A stretch of DNA of 64,000 nucleotides from Dysidea avara (taxonomy: Eukaryota; Porifera; Demospongiae; Dictyoceratida; Dysideidae): positions 21,349,368 to 21,413,367 of the forward strand of contig NC_089280.1 in the NCBI RefSeq assembly GCF_963678975.1. Direction: 5' to 3'. Within the stretch, counting starts at the first letter, position 1; the number at the start of each line of letters is the position of its first letter. Made by a program: the position numbers and the translations under genes. This document shows, piece by piece, positions 22,101-47,719 of this stretch. The notes beneath the pieces are model-generated. The model was not told the origin of the DNA, did not search any database, and saw nothing but the letters and a program-made list of their open reading frames with translations.

Positions 22101-23550
22101 CTACCGGAATTAGGAACGAAATGAACAATTTTTATGGCTCCTTGGAACCATCTGCTTATGCTAATTGTACTTTGTGTATATCAAAACTGACTGTGAATTT
22201 CCTGATAGATCAAATTACTCTAAAAGAGCAATCTACTTTGTGCTCTTAATTAAGCAATCACTAATAGTTGGATTCTCTTCCTGTACTTATTCAATTTTAC
22301 TATAGCTGTAGTGATGGCTAATGCTTGCATGAATATGCTAATTTTGTATTTGACCCTTACCATAATCTATAGCTGGGGTGCACATCTATAAGAAAAATGC
22401 AAAGGAGAGCTCTTCAATGGACATTCAATGACTGTAATTACAGTCACAGTGTCACCACCATGCTACACAATCTCAATCGGCTTACTTAAATATAGGAAAA
22501 TCCAACTACAAAAATATTCTAACTAAACTAGCTAGCTAGCTACACTGTGTCCACAGCTTTAAGCTGTCACATGTGCAACTACCACTTTAACACGTGACAT
22601 GATTGTGTTGTTGGACAATGTGTAAATCATGTGTAAATCATGTGTAAATCATGTGTAAATCATGGTTACACTTGTATTAAGAGAAAATAACTGGTCGATA
22701 AGCTTCATTAATCCAAAGTGGGCTTCATTACTTTGTTGTGGCTAGCAGTGGATTATTAGTAACTTCCTTACTTGTAGTAATAAAATTTTGATTCGTTACA
22801 GTAACTTTGTTACTTAGGTAACATGTTACATTTGTAAGTAAAGTAACTTGAGTTATATTACCAGTTTTATAGCGTATTTCATTATATTACCATAAAAGTA
22901 ATAATATTAAATAAATCATTACATAAGACCCACAAACACTGTTATCAGGTCACATGATAATACCTAATGCTTCATAACTATTCAGATACTGCTTAGATTA
23001 CCCTTCTATGATCAGTGAAGCAGATTGGCAGCTAAGGCAAAGGAAAAATGTTCCCTATTAAATAAGTGTATATAGCTAGTCTTTGAATTACTATCTATGC
23101 TATAACACATCCAAAGGCCATCATTATCATATTGCTTGTTTCCTGTCACATAGTAGAACAAAAGCTGATGCGGGCGGGAGGTGATTATTAATTCTACTGT
23201 TGATTCTTGTTAGAGTAGGTGACTGCTCTATTAGAGTATTTCGATCTTGAAAGGTGCAGAGACTGTGTACCCATGCACCCTATTGAACAAGAGTGGAAGG
23301 ATTTCAACCTTTAGTTCCCTTTTGTTTAAATACACAGCTAATACATTTATCTCAGCACTGTGCCTCCCTCTGTGATGAAATAGTGCATTCACGTGATCTA
23401 TAATCAAACGATGGCAGATGCGGGTACTTGACAGACAACAAGGAATAAAATAATGATGGCCTAAAAATACAACTAACCTGGTCTACAAATTCCACGTCCA
23501 CCGTATTGATTGCTCTGGTCGGTCCAGGTCAGTCTCTCTTTGTGTGGGTG
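19155..23550. other. Gene-poor intergenic region
   Basis: 4.4 kb with no supported gene on either strand; open frames are short and without family resemblance. It contains copies of the dispersed motif at 19603-19620, 21557-21580, 22211-22232 (weak) and 23221-23247. It also holds an A-rich tract at 21617-21650, a short tandem repeat at 22618-22664, and a degraded GTAACTTTGTTACTTAGGTAAC segment (22780-22865) that resembles the hAT element at 47922-48468. Confidence 0.5.
22618..22664. repeat. 11-bp tandem repeat ATGTGTAAATC, four units
   Basis: Four exact head-to-tail units of ATGTGTAAATC (44 bp) followed by ATGG. A nearby CACGTGACATG lies at 22592-22602. Confidence 0.9.
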
Positions 23551-23576
23551 CACGTGTGCACGGCAATGTGCACGTG
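23551..23576. promoter_or_regulatory. Paired E-boxes upstream of the SLF2-like gene
   Basis: Two perfect CACGTG hexamers begin at 23551 and 23571, 20 bp apart, with the second ending 40 bp before the start codon at 23616. Each sits in GTGCACGTG. CACGTG binds bHLH factors (MYC/MAX, USF, MITF/TFEB type). The spacing puts both sites on nearly the same face of the helix. The role is inferred. Confidence 0.45.
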
Positions 23577-23615
23577 ACTCTGAGCAAGATGTAAAGTGGC
23601 TGATATAGTACAGTA

Positions 23616-25256
23616 ATGGATTGTTGTAAATCCTTCACCCTCAAGTTAGACAAAAATGATGTGAGAAGGCTCTCTAGTCCTATGAACTCGCAGTGTAGTT
23701 CACCCGTGGATAGTGCCAGCGAGGACGATGATTTGCCGCCAAACCCATTCTCTTCGCCTAACAAGAGCAACCTTAAACAACCAGGGGATACTCCTCCTAA
23801 AAACAACAATAGTCTAACTAATGTGGTACATTTCAGTCCTAGCGTTTCAATAAACATGGACACAGTGAAGAAGACGAAATTTGAGAGGAAACGAAAACAC
23901 GATGACGTCAAGGACATTAGGAAAGATCTTGCCAGTAATGTGAAGCGTGTGTTACTTCATTCAAACGATCCACTGATACAAGAACACTTCAAGAAAGGAG
24001 GAATTATGGAGAGAAGGAAAGAAGTAGAGAGGGTTACAGCAATGCCTGCAGCTACAGTTTCAGAACAATCTACTGAAGACAAGTCTGAGCTCTTCAATAA
24101 TCCTCCAGGGCTGTCTGTTTTTGTAATGCCTCTTAAGTTTGTGTCACAGTTGGAAGCTCCACACATCACAAACACAGACAGTGCCTTTGAAATTGATTTG
24201 CTAAGTGCACCGGAGAGTATCCTACGAGAAATGGTGATGTCTAACACATTTCTCTCTGTGTTTTACAATAAACCTGTACCGGTTACAATTGTAAGATGGT
24301 TGTTAACTATCCTATTGATGAGCAGTGATGAGCTACTAAGTCAAGCAGCTTTCTCGGTTCTCACCTGCTTAGTGCATCAGTCACACACTTATTCGTTTCC
24401 AGCTGAACCTTTTGATCTCTCCTACGATGATGTAGTGAAGGTTTTGGAACAGTATGGTGCAGTTAGAAGCAGTGACGGAGAAGACGTTGAATCAAATCTT
24501 GTAAGTGACACTGACTACATACTTTCACCAGAGTGCAAAGAACTACTGCTAAACAATTTGAATAATTTTCTGAAATACATAATAAGCTTGTTGACAGCCT
24601 ATCCTAGGATTTTGCTCTCTCATAATCTGGACAAGATGATAATGCTTTTATTGAAGGTGTCCCTCGATCGTCATATTATTGACAGTCTTCTAAGTGTGAC
24701 TATAATGCAATGTATTGGAGTTTTGTTATCATGTTACAGTAATCAAGAATGGTGTCCGACCAAGGTCGATCAGTTGAGTCAGTTGTGTTTGAAAATCACT
24801 GATGATTATTGTAATCAGTGTAGAATTGTTGGCACTATTGGTGGCTTAACACCTCGCTGCAGACAATTGCAAAAGCAGTTTGCTCGTACACTTCTCAAGC
24901 TCAAGACAGCAGTGGCAGTATCTGAAACTAGCAGTGATTTAGATTTTATGGTTGCTTTCGTTGAAGCACTGTATAAGCAAGAAGAGGATTATGATTTAGA
25001 TCTTGTCTACTGCTTATTGGATGTTCTCTCAATGTACGTAAGCCCACTGGAATTGTGCAAAGAGAACGACAATGATCTTGCTAAATTAGTTGATTGTTTG
25101 TCTCAACTGTCGAGCAGAATCCATGACAACCCTAACGAACCCATAACAGGCTTTGTAAAGGACTCCATATTGAGGTTACGAAATGTCTTACAGTGTATGC
25201 CCGGCCGACAGCTCAAGCAACTGGATATGTTCACGTTTGCTAAAACTGAAACATAA
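23616..25256 (+). CDS. SLF2/FAM178-like protein (SMC5/6 localisation factor, Nse6-like)
   Basis: 546 residues in one exon. The first 160 residues are polar, Ser/Asp/Lys-rich and probably disordered. From about residue 170 a helical domain matches the conserved C-terminal region of FAM178A/SLF2. It has PLKFVSQLE, LREMVMSNTFLSVFYNKPVP, VRWLLTILLMSSDELLSQAAF, LEQYGAV, the diagnostic GGLTPRCRQLQKQF (residues about 408-421; vertebrate SLF2 has a similar TPRGRQL), and a C-terminal LRLRNVLQCMPG. In vertebrates SLF2 with SLF1 recruits SMC5/6 to damaged DNA and viral episomes and is the functional Nse6 counterpart. The assignment comes from remembered family pattern, not a search. The vertebrate gene has many introns; this one has none. 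It converges on SPOUT1, with 199 bp between stops. Confidence 0.62.
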   Translation: MDCCKSFTLKLDKNDVRRLSSPMNSQCSSPVDSASEDDDLPPNPFSSPNKSNLKQPGDTPPKNNNSLTNVVHFSPSVSINMDTVKKTKFERKRKHDDVKDIRKDLASNVKRVLLHSNDPLIQEHFKKGGIMERRKEVERVTAMPAATVSEQSTEDKSELFNNPPGLSVFVMPLKFVSQLEAPHITNTDSAFEIDLLSAPESILREMVMSNTFLSVFYNKPVPVTIVRWLLTILLMSSDELLSQAAFSVLTCLVHQSHTYSFPAEPFDLSYDDVVKVLEQYGAVRSSDGEDVESNLVSDTDYILSPECKELLLNNLNNFLKYIISLLTAYPRILLSHNLDKMIMLLLKVSLDRHIIDSLLSVTIMQCIGVLLSCYSNQEWCPTKVDQLSQLCLKITDDYCNQCRIVGTIGGLTPRCRQLQKQFARTLLKLKTAVAVSETSSDLDFMVAFVEALYKQEEDYDLDLVYCLLDVLSMYVSPLELCKENDNDLAKLVDCLSQLSSRIHDNPNEPITGFVKDSILRLRNVLQCMPGRQLKQLDMFTFAKTET

Positions 25257-25455
25257 AAATTCTTTTTTTTTATCATGACAATGTATTCATTGATTATGAC
25301 AATGTATTCATTGATTTTTAATTGACCAGTTTTTTTATGAAAAAAATACAGTCAACATTTCCTGTCAGATTGTGTGTATTTGAAATTTTCAAATGCCACA
25401 GCAGTGTAGTGTCACATTCATGAACTACCTCTACTTCCTGAAACCTACACGATGG

Positions 25456-28400
25456 TTACATAAGGTAAGTATCTATATATAACTTCTTATGATAGAAACC
25501 TGATTTCTCTATTAATGGCTTGAGAGTACTTAGCGTTATCAAGATGGCTTCCTGAAACATAGCTTGATAGACTAAAACAAGATATATATATAGTAGTATA
25601 CTAACTTCAGTTCTGATGGTTCGGCTTCCCTGGTTTGGGCATGTGTTCCAGTAAAATTGGAACAAAAGGCTAACGTCATCTACAGTAAGGTTTTCATCAG
25701 ATTCAAGGCTTGCTTCCAACCCTTGCAGTCCCCCAAACACCAACAATAAGTGCCTAAACAGTTGATATACCAATAGTACAAAAGGCAATTGATTCATACT
25801 TGAATTCAGGTAGTTCACTCTGTGCACTGATATCATCTCCTTTATCTGAAGTACCAATAGTCAAGTCATATCCATCCTACATGTACATGCATACAGGAAA
25901 TAACTTAATTCTCACAGTGAAATATCTCTTAGTACATTATGGAACCTTGTTGTAAGGAAAAAAGACTTATACTCTTTGCATAGCGTATAAAAGTTGTGTC
26001 TTATAGATTACTTTTATACTTGATCCAGTAATTTAAAAAAAAAAAATCTGTCAATTTCTTTTCAAATCCTCTTTGTTTTTTGAGTGGGTGGAATCAGTTT
26101 TGCACACAAAAAAAGCCATCCACATACTGGTCTCTTTCAGATGAAGTTATCACCATTAGAGATGAATAGTTTTTCCTTCACAATTTTAAAGCAGGAAACT
26201 CTCTGTATTTGGCATATATTTACATCCCAGCCCAAATAATCCATAGTAATTCTGAAAGGATCTTACTTTCCCAACTATTTCAGTACTACCTACCTAAGGA
26301 TATTTTGTGACAGAATTATAGAACCAAACACGTTATGGTGGAGTATTGACCGGATTTGCAAATGGAATCTTCCACAATGATGATTCATAACTATAGCTAC
26401 TACACAGTTTAAATGGTGGAAAAATTCTTATGTTTGCATGTGACTGTGATACAAACATATGGTCTATCAAGTTTGATGTTGACCCACACATATTTTAGAT
26501 TTATTGATTTGGTTAATATATTCCCAAAGGTCTACATTCCATTGTAACAAGTTAAAGGTTAATTCCACTATGCTGCACTTGTAAACTCATAATTGTAGTA
26601 TTCAGTAACTATTATATTACGAGATAGTGTGGTTACCAGGGGGATCATGTACCACCATCAAACTAGGAGTGTACAGAATCAGTAGAAGTGCTTGAAACTT
26701 ATTCTACTAAAATTGTGTTGCCAGACAACAAAAGCTTAGCAATTAAATCAGGGAGAATCCCATTACATTTTATTACAATCAAACTACTCTCACCAAAAGT
26801 TTGTCGGTTATGGTATTTTGTATTTCATCGCACATTAGCGGGCAAACTAAATAATTAAATCAAAATTTATAAACAGAATAATTAGCATTCAACACACTTG
26901 ATCCTAAAGTTTACTTTCAACATGTACTGCCTCAACTCTTACATATTTGGGTATTTAAATGGCATATTGAACAACACTACTATGATTTCAAATCCTATAG
27001 ACACAATCAGTAAAAAGATTTGAAATTACACTGAAACCACTATAATCCAACACTCACTGGTATACCAAATGTTTAATAATGATGTATTATCAAGATGGGA
27101 AAGCCTTTTCGGAACAGCAAACAGTGTCAGATTAAAGAGATATTCAGGACTATTATATCAGGTCAGGTTAGACAGAGACATTTCACCACACCACTTGGCC
27201 CAGCCCACCTTGTACGAAGATTCAGTAAAGACAGCTCCAAATGTATTAGCAAGCCTTACAGTATAACCCCAGTAAATCCCTGCATCTGTTCTGGGGGCAT
27301 TAGGTGATACCACTTTACCAGTAAGGTACTTAGGGTCTACATATAAATATAATATTATAATAAAATGTACCTGATAAATATTTCTTACTTGTTTTGGTGT
27401 TTGGAACTAGCTGAATGGTGACCCTGACATTTGGTTTGATGCATTTATCTATTTGGACTTCCTGTGGTAAAAAAAGTTTATTTAATGGTTAATTAAATTT
27501 AATGTAACCTATCTTGACCTTTTTCAAACCAGCATTTACAAACGACCCACATCCACTCTTGACTGGACGATCTAGAACAATACCTTCACGATATTCCGAC
27601 ACTTCATCTTGCCGAAGATGATGGGGTGCATCCAGAGGATTAAGCAAACCTAGAATTAAGAAAACCATAATTTTCTGAAATGTGAAATGCATGTATGCTC
27701 AACCTGCGTACTGAAGGTCCGAATGCTTGGGAAATATTTGCTTCCTGAGATACCTAAAACACAAGTCTGAATAAACATGGTTTAGAAAAAGGATGGGCTA
27801 TTCTTACTGTGGTGTTTCCAGATATTGCAATATCCTGGCAAGAAACAAGTTACAGTTGGTAGAATTGGAGACACCTTGACTGATATGGGATAAATGCAAC
27901 ATTTAGCCCTGGAGACATTAATTACCTTTGTATTGATTCGTTAAACACAATTATTTCATCAACATTAAATACTGCAGCTGCCCTAGCTATCTAGCAAGAT
28001 TGGCCATGACAGCAAATACACTAAGGGTCAAATATGCTTACTTGGCCAGCTAAATATGTCTTCAATTCAGCTGATTGCGCGTTGTCTATGATAGAGCCAG
28101 GGAGTGCGATGCTGACAGTGTATGTGCGACCTGACCGGAAGTCACATGGCTACTCTATGCTAGTAAACAACTTACCTTTCCGGATTGAGCTAGAATCTTC
28201 TTTATGGCTCAGTTCATCTTCGTTTTCTTCATTGTTTACTGGAGAAGGAGATACTCTTTCTAATAAATTTATAAATTTCGAGTTAAGACTTGCATATTGG
28301 ATAATTCGCTTCTTGTTTTTACTTTTCTTAGGCTTAGAGAACCTGGCCTTTTTAGTTGCCCCTTGTGAAGATGTCTGCGTAGAAACGAGTATAAGCAATG

Positions 28401-28457
28401 CCTGCTTGTTTGTTTGTCAACAGCGTAACTGACCTTCAACGTTCTTTTGGAACTCAT
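25456..28457 (-). CDS. SPOUT1: SPOUT-domain RNA methyltransferase 1 (C9orf114/CENP-32)
   Basis: Twelve exons: 28434-28457, 28176-28374, 28042-28130, 27926-27990, 27808-27879, 27704-27753, 27519-27649, 27389-27461, 27209-27336, 25800-25876, 25606-25753 and 25456-25551. They total 383 residues, against 376 in human. A Lys-rich N-terminus is followed by the SPOUT fold: YTVSIALPGSIIDNAQ, GLLNPLDAPHHLRQDE, YREGIVLDRP, SFVNAGLKK, GIYWGYTVRLANTF, YDLTIGTSDKGDD, and the trefoil-knot end HLLLVFGGLQGLEAS, NTCPNQGSRTIRTEEAI. SPOUT1 is an S-adenosylmethionine-dependent RNA methyltransferase linked to centromere/spindle function in vertebrates. The C-terminus is about 12 residues longer than in human. One intron (25877-27208) is 1.3 kb; the rest are short. 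The start ATG at 28457 gives MSSKRTLK. Confidence 0.93.
25877..27208. other. Long SPOUT1 intron 9
   Basis: 1,332 bp, AT-rich, with no additional exon needed by the reading frame (exon 27209-27336 ends in phase 0 and 25800-25876 begins in phase 0). No recognisable transposon ends. Confidence 0.5.
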
Positions 28458-28689
28458 GGACACGTATCACCTCACGTGTCGGAACTAATCAAAAATTAGT
28501 TCTTAATTGCCAATTATGGTTTCGGTATAGTAAAATAGAACTATCACTTGGGTAGCTGATAATAACCAACCCAAAAATAGCAGTGACGCAAAGCGTCAAG
28601 TATAAAAGGAATGAAAGCAGGCACAAAACTTAGACATTTTTCATTCTAACACTAAACTGAACACCACAATTGTAAACTTTTCAACGAAA
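28458..28689. promoter_or_regulatory. Divergent promoter of SPOUT1 and GTF2B
   Basis: Only 232 bp separate the two start codons. Visible elements are a CACGTG E-box (28473-28478), a perfect inverted repeat TGACGCAAAGCGTCA (28584-28598), and a TATA box TATAAAAG (28601-28608) directed toward GTF2B. The TATA box lies 82 bp before the GTF2B ATG, leaving room for a start site near 28630 and a 60-nt leader. The SPOUT1 side has no TATA box. The palindrome adjoins the TATA box and may bind a bZIP-type factor; that part is inference. Confidence 0.65.
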
Positions 28690-30324
28690 ATGGCAGACGC
28701 CAAGTGGGGAGCGACTTTAACGTGTCCCAGACACCCCAACGCTGACTTGATAGAGGATTATCATGCCGGTGATATGATTTGTCCTGAGTGTGGATTAGTT
28801 GTAGGAGACAGGTACGGTTTTCTTTTTACACCACAAAATTTCCAACCCTGTTAAAACTTGCATTAAGTGTTGTGTGATATTTGTATCGTGCTGTCCTTGC
28901 AGAGTCGTGGATGTTGGATCGGAATGGAGAACTTTTAGCAACGAGAAATCTACTGTTGACAGATCTCGTGTTGGGGCTTCAGAGGTATGATACTAACCAA
29001 ATAGTCTCAGTACTAATTTACAGAGACTGTTATTTTGTGTAGAATCCTCTACTAGAAAGCAACGAGTTGTCTGGCACATACATTGCTAATGTACAACCTG
29101 GCAAAGGCCCTGTAGGGATTTCAGATAATGGCGGATTCAGCAAATGGCAGAAAGCAGGGGTAAGTAGTTGATTGTAATATAAACCAACCAGGTATAATTC
29201 CCCACTTGTTTTGGTGCAGATTTCACCTGGAGACCGAGGCCTACTGGTCGCGTTTCGTGTAATATCTGACATGGCTGATAAACTTAACCTCCCTAGTAGT
29301 ATTGTGGTAAGTTTTATGTGCTTTGTTCAAGGCTATCCATGTAATTCTATTGTGCAAGTGTTATTACAAAGCTAACAAAGAAAGCTGATATTGCTAAACA
29401 CTAATTGTATTGATGTAAACACATTAATTGTTTCTAAGCTAGTCAAAATTAATTATTTTTTTCTTGTAGGATCGTTGTAATGTATTATTTAAACAAGTTC
29501 ATGAAGAGAAGCAAGTGAAAGGTCGAAGCAATGATGCCGTTGCAGCTGCCTGTCTGTACATCGCCTGTCGGCAAGAAGGTGTACCACGTTCTTTTAAAGG
29601 TGAGCAAACACGTTTTATATACACCATTAATCACACTTCTGTTACAAGAAATGAGCTGTTTTTAATTGGACTGTATATCCTGTTTAGAAATCTGTGCGGT
29701 ATCTCGCCATTCTAAGAAAGAAATTGGACGTTGTTTCAAGTTGATTTTGAAATCAGTGGGAGCTCAAGTAGAAACAGTCACAACCGGTGATTTCATGGTA
29801 AGTATAACAATTATTATTGTTCTTTGTTTGCTTAATGTGGCAATCTCTAATATTGTAGTCAAGATTTTGTTCCAACTTGGGTCTTGGGCCACAGATTCAA
29901 AAAGCTGCTTCACATATTGCTCAGAAAGCAACTGAATTGGATTTAGCTCCAGGGTAAGTCAAAGTAAATCTTATAAAAACAACATTCCGTAACTATAATG
30001 AATTTGGGAAACAATGATCTAAGTTATTATCTCATGTCTTTGTTTTGTAAACAGGAGGGTGTATCTATCTGTTGCTGCAGCTGCAATATACATGGCATCA
30101 CAGGCGTCGGACCAGAAAAAGACTCAGAAAGGTAAAGCAACACGTTACATTTTAGTAAACAAACTATTTTAATCAATTTTTAATGTTCAGAGGTTGGAGA
30201 TGTTGTGGGCGTAGCTGATAGTACGATACGACAATCTTACCGTCTCATGTACCCAGACAGAGCTAAACTGTTTCCCAAAGACTTCAAATTTGTTGTACCA
30301 ATTGACGAACTCCCAAAACATTAA
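28690..30324 (+). CDS. GTF2B: Transcription initiation factor TFIIB
   Basis: Nine exons: 28690-28811, 28903-28984, 29043-29159, 29220-29306, 29470-29599, 29688-29797, 29859-29953, 30055-30131 and 30191-30324. They encode 317 residues, against 316 in human. The N-terminal zinc ribbon has C-x2-H...C-x2-C (CPRHPNADL...[11 protein letters not shown]). The B-reader/linker ([14 protein letters not shown]) and two cyclin-fold repeats follow: [10 protein letters not shown] in the first, and [27 protein letters not shown] and [12 protein letters not shown] in the second. TFIIB bridges TBP on the TATA box to RNA polymerase II and sets the start site. The gene has its own TATA box. The stop lies 279 bp before the EDEM3 stop, which converges on it. 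Confidence 0.97.
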
Positions 30325-30532
30325 CAGCAACTGTGAAAACGGCACACATCCCTGCGTACAACATATTACACTTAGCACTGCTATCCGTATCATGATGATT
30401 TTTAACTATCACTCTATTACGTTGATAAGATTATAAATTACTTAAGTTCTTTTTTCTGTATGTATGTAAGTAATATATTATAATCTTGTATAAATCATTT
30501 GTTGTAAATATATAATACAAAAATTAATTACA

Positions 30533-30538
30533 TTTATT
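30533..30538 (-). terminator. Probable EDEM3 poly(A) signal AATAAA
   Basis: TTTATT on the plus strand is AATAAA on the EDEM3 strand, 65 nt past the EDEM3 stop codon. The whole interval 30325-30602 between the two convergent stops is AT-rich 3' UTR with no coding exon. No clean AATAAA for GTF2B is seen there. Confidence 0.5.
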
Positions 30539-30602
30539 ATGCTGAAAGAATAGAATCACATTGAGATGGATAAAATACATTTATAGACCTGTAATTAAGT
30601 CT

Positions 30603-44267
<13,665 letters not shown>

Positions 44268-44510
44268 CTTTATGATTTACTTTACCGTGCTATCCTTCGC
44301 CACATCCCACTCGGCATTATTTGGATAAATAATAAAATGCAGTAGCGCTAATAGTTTAATAAAACACGGATTTAGTATCCTATCGTATACGGCAACAGGG
44401 CGGCTTTAAGCGCCTCGGCTTAAACTCGAGGTACAACCGTTCCAGGATGTCTTTCTAATTGATAAACGCCGTGTGACGAAATCGGCCTAGAAGAAAGCGA
44501 TACAGCAAGA
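44268..44510. promoter_or_regulatory. Divergent promoter of EDEM3 and SRD5A3
   Basis: 243 bp between the two start codons. It is locally GC-richer (GGGCGGC at 44399, GCGCCTCGGC at 44411) than the surroundings. No TATA box, and no canonical ER-stress element (CCAAT-N9-CCACG) or UPRE was found. TGTGACGAAAT at 44473 is the closest CRE/UPRE-like word. A bidirectional arrangement is inferred from spacing. Confidence 0.55.
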
Positions 44511-45554
44511 ATGTCTGCTCTCCACATCTGTTGGATAATATTCTGTTTGTTGGCGACTATCTACAACATACTAGTGTTGTTTAGAAATTATCTTCCTGCT
44601 GCATTGTACGACACGTTCGGATGGGGAAAGACTACAAGGGGAGCAACATCAGGCCTTACCGTGAAGTTATCACTACGAGTGCCAAAACGGTAGGTAGGAA
44701 CGCATACGTATCTTTTCATGCTATCTGGCTCCGTTATTTGCAGATGGTTCACTCACTTCTATGCTTGGGGTGTCATCTGGGATTGCAGTATACTGGCCTA
44801 CATCACTTGTGTGTACCTGGGACATGTACCATATGTATTGTGGTGGGTTCAAACTGCTCTCACATACATCACTGGACATGATACTGAAGTTGTGATAGCT
44901 GAACAACAGTGGAGGTTTGGGACGTGTCAGTTTGAAGTCGTGCTGGCTTTAGTACTGCAAACGCTGCAAGTGACAAGAAGGTTTTTAGAGTGTGTTTGCA
45001 TCAGTGTGTTCAGTAGTAGCAGCAAGATGCACATACTACATCATCTTGTGGGAGTTTTCTTTTATACATGGAACGGACCAACAATACTCAGCCAATTTAT
45101 AATGTGTAGGTTGTGATAGTTAAGTTGCTATATATCTATAGTCACATTTTTGTTACAGAATTATTGCTCTATAGGTAGTGATGAAGCTGACTCAAAGCTA
45201 CAACTACATTGGTACCATTTTACTGGGATACTACTGTTCATCTTTGCCAGTTATCATCAGTACAAATGTCATTCTGTATTAGCTAATATTAGAACAGGTC
45301 GTGATAGTAGCACTTATGGTCTTCCTAAAGGTGACTGGTTTGAATTGGTGACCAGTCCTCACTATTTTGCAGAGATACTGATTTATACTGGAATTGCTAT
45401 GGTCCAGGGATTCAAAAATGTGTGGACTATTGTTCCAGTGATAACCACCACCCTGCTACTACTGCTTGGTGCAAAGTTGACACACGAATGGTACACAGAG
45501 AAATACAGAGAAGAATGCTCAAAGAGACGTGTATTGATTCCTTATATTTATTGA
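44511..45554 (+). CDS. SRD5A3: Polyprenol reductase / steroid 5-alpha-reductase 3
   Basis: Three exons: 44511-44689, 44744-45105 and 45175-45554. They encode 306 residues (human 318). In the exon 2/3 join, only the acceptor after CTCTATAG at 45174 keeps the frame (TGT|SDEADSKLQ); the earlier AG would give an immediate stop. It has six or more hydrophobic segments and a C-terminal reductase domain with PKRWFTHFYAWGV, RRFLECVCISVFS, LHWYHFTGILLFIFASYHQYKCH, GDWFELVTSPHYFAEILIY and a final RRVLIPYIY. The enzyme reduces polyprenol to dolichol (directly or through the recently described dolichal route) in the ER membrane, supplying the lipid carrier of N-glycosylation. It stands head-to-head with EDEM3. 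Confidence 0.95.
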
Positions 45555-47719
45555 TTTGAAATGTAACCTGAGATGTTATCTTTGTGTGAAGATATGTGTT
45601 TTCAAATACGATCACTTTAAACATTGATAGCGCAATCAATGGATGGATTTATTCTTGATGAACAAGTAAACCTATGGCAGTAACCTTTAGATCTAGAGCA
45701 TGTGAGTTTACATGCCTAAATACCAAGTTTCAGCTGTATATAGTGAGGTAAGGTAATACTGTTCCGGCAATTGCTGCTAAAGTATAACACAGAAAGTCCT
45801 CCATCATTTCCCACCAAGACTATGCTATGTAATATAATACACCTGCTATAACATTGATTAGTCCTATACTAGACTGCATAATGTATATACAGTGATGCAA
45901 AATACATGTTAGTTGTGAAGTCAACATAGTAACTAATTTTGATAAGCAAATACTTATTGTACATTGATGCATGCAGGAAAAATTTCATGCACTTTATAGC
46001 AGAGAAATAACGTGGACCTAGATTTTTTTAACACAAAGAGACCTTTTTAATTTTAAAAGGATAAAATTTGTAGGTTATGAGATAGCCTAAGGGAGAAATT
46101 TTTCAAGGTTTTTGGGGGTTAGCAGCAAAAATTACCACCATATACTCTATTGTTTGCAAATCCACAAAATATCACTATGACATTTTATGTTGTTAGTTCC
46201 CATGCATGCATAATCTATGTGAGGGGGCGACAGTTGACATGCAGTGTAGTCCCTTCTGGGTTATCACAACATAATCAATGTGTGATTTAAAAATGTCATA
46301 TCTCATCACCTATAGATATGCATGTGAAAATCACACCTACAAATTTAGATATGACATTGTGGTTCTCCCATGCATCATCTACTGAAGGGGTAACTGTTGC
46401 CCCCTCAAATAGATAATGTATGAGAAAACTATGAACTTAAAAAAAAAAGTCATATATGATAATCGCAAATATGTATGGTAGCTAACTGCATGCTGGCAGA
46501 GTGGCTGTAAAGTTGAGTAAACATCCAAAATTTAATATTAATTTTAATAAACTTCCTTGCATCTTTAATTCAACTGTACATGTATACTGAAAGCTTTTGT
46601 TTTGTCAGCTAAATTGTGATAATACAAGGAAAACATTGAAAGCAATAGAAGCTATACATGCAGTTCAGGTGCAATTGCATCTAAAGCAGCATGGGTAATG
46701 AAAAGATGGGAAGAGCTAATCTCTTATACATACGTAGGAATTAACAAGCCATACAAGGACTCAAAATTATATTTGGTGCATGCTAAAAATTGATCATACC
46801 GTAGAACAGTAGCTACCCTAATAGAACATCCACCATTAAAACTCTAAGCTATAAGGAACAAACACCACTGTGTGAGCTGAAATTGAACCTTTTCTTCTCA
46901 CCTGTACATGTACACTGTTATCTCAAACACTCCAGCATACCAACTGCTTATACCTTTTATGCACTGTGAATTGTAAGACATCAATTTTATTGAAAGGCAA
47001 ATGACTTAAATGGTAATTCTGCAAACTTAAATTGGTGCTTGGGTTGAAATGCTTAATTCCTTTTATAACTAAGGCATTAATTCTATAGTGAAATTTTAAG
47101 CATCTATAAAGTGAACAGGGTCTGCATGCAGGGGGCTGTGCCAAGCTCCACATATTTTAACAAAACTAAACATGACCAGTATATGTATACATTCCTTCTA
47201 CTGGTCAGTATGTTGCATTTGAAATGTAGCTATGTTATATTATCATACTGTAAATGATAAAAGTATACTACCACCTTAAAAATTCCAACTTCCCAAAGGA
47301 GATGCTTTACAATAACCACAGTGTAAATGAATTACCAACCATAAGTAATTTCCCTTCACTGGTGAAATAAATATTATTGAAAGCTCTTTAAAAGCAGTTG
47401 CAACATTTAAGTAGTCACTGCACTGGTTGAGGTTTCATTTTTAATGTAGCATCAGTTTAGACTAAATACTTTATTGGAGGTTGCACTCCAAGTAGACTCC
47501 TTGAATTTCAACTTTGAACTCAAACCATACATACTGCAGCATTATAATGCTGTGCCCTTTACTTGACAATTATTTTATATAGTGCTGCTAGAGAATATTG
47601 ACTTGACCTAGTTAAAGTAGCTCTGAATGTTCATTCTCAGAAAGCTAAACTTGATATTAAGGCTTTACATCACCAGTGCTGAAGGTCATGCCTAGTTAAA
47701 AATATTATACTAAGTAATT

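Noticed and set aside
22618-22664. CRISPR-like array
   Set aside because: Direct 11-bp tandem repeat with no spacers, in a eukaryotic genome.
28034-28432. 132-codon plus-strand frame
   Set aside because: Antisense shadow of SPOUT1 exons 28042-28130 and 28176-28374, which carry family-matching protein on the minus strand.
45106-45174. SRD5A3 exon 3 beginning at the TTACAG acceptor (45158)
   Set aside because: With the only good donor at 45105/45106 it gives TAA immediately; the CTCTATAG acceptor restores the frame.
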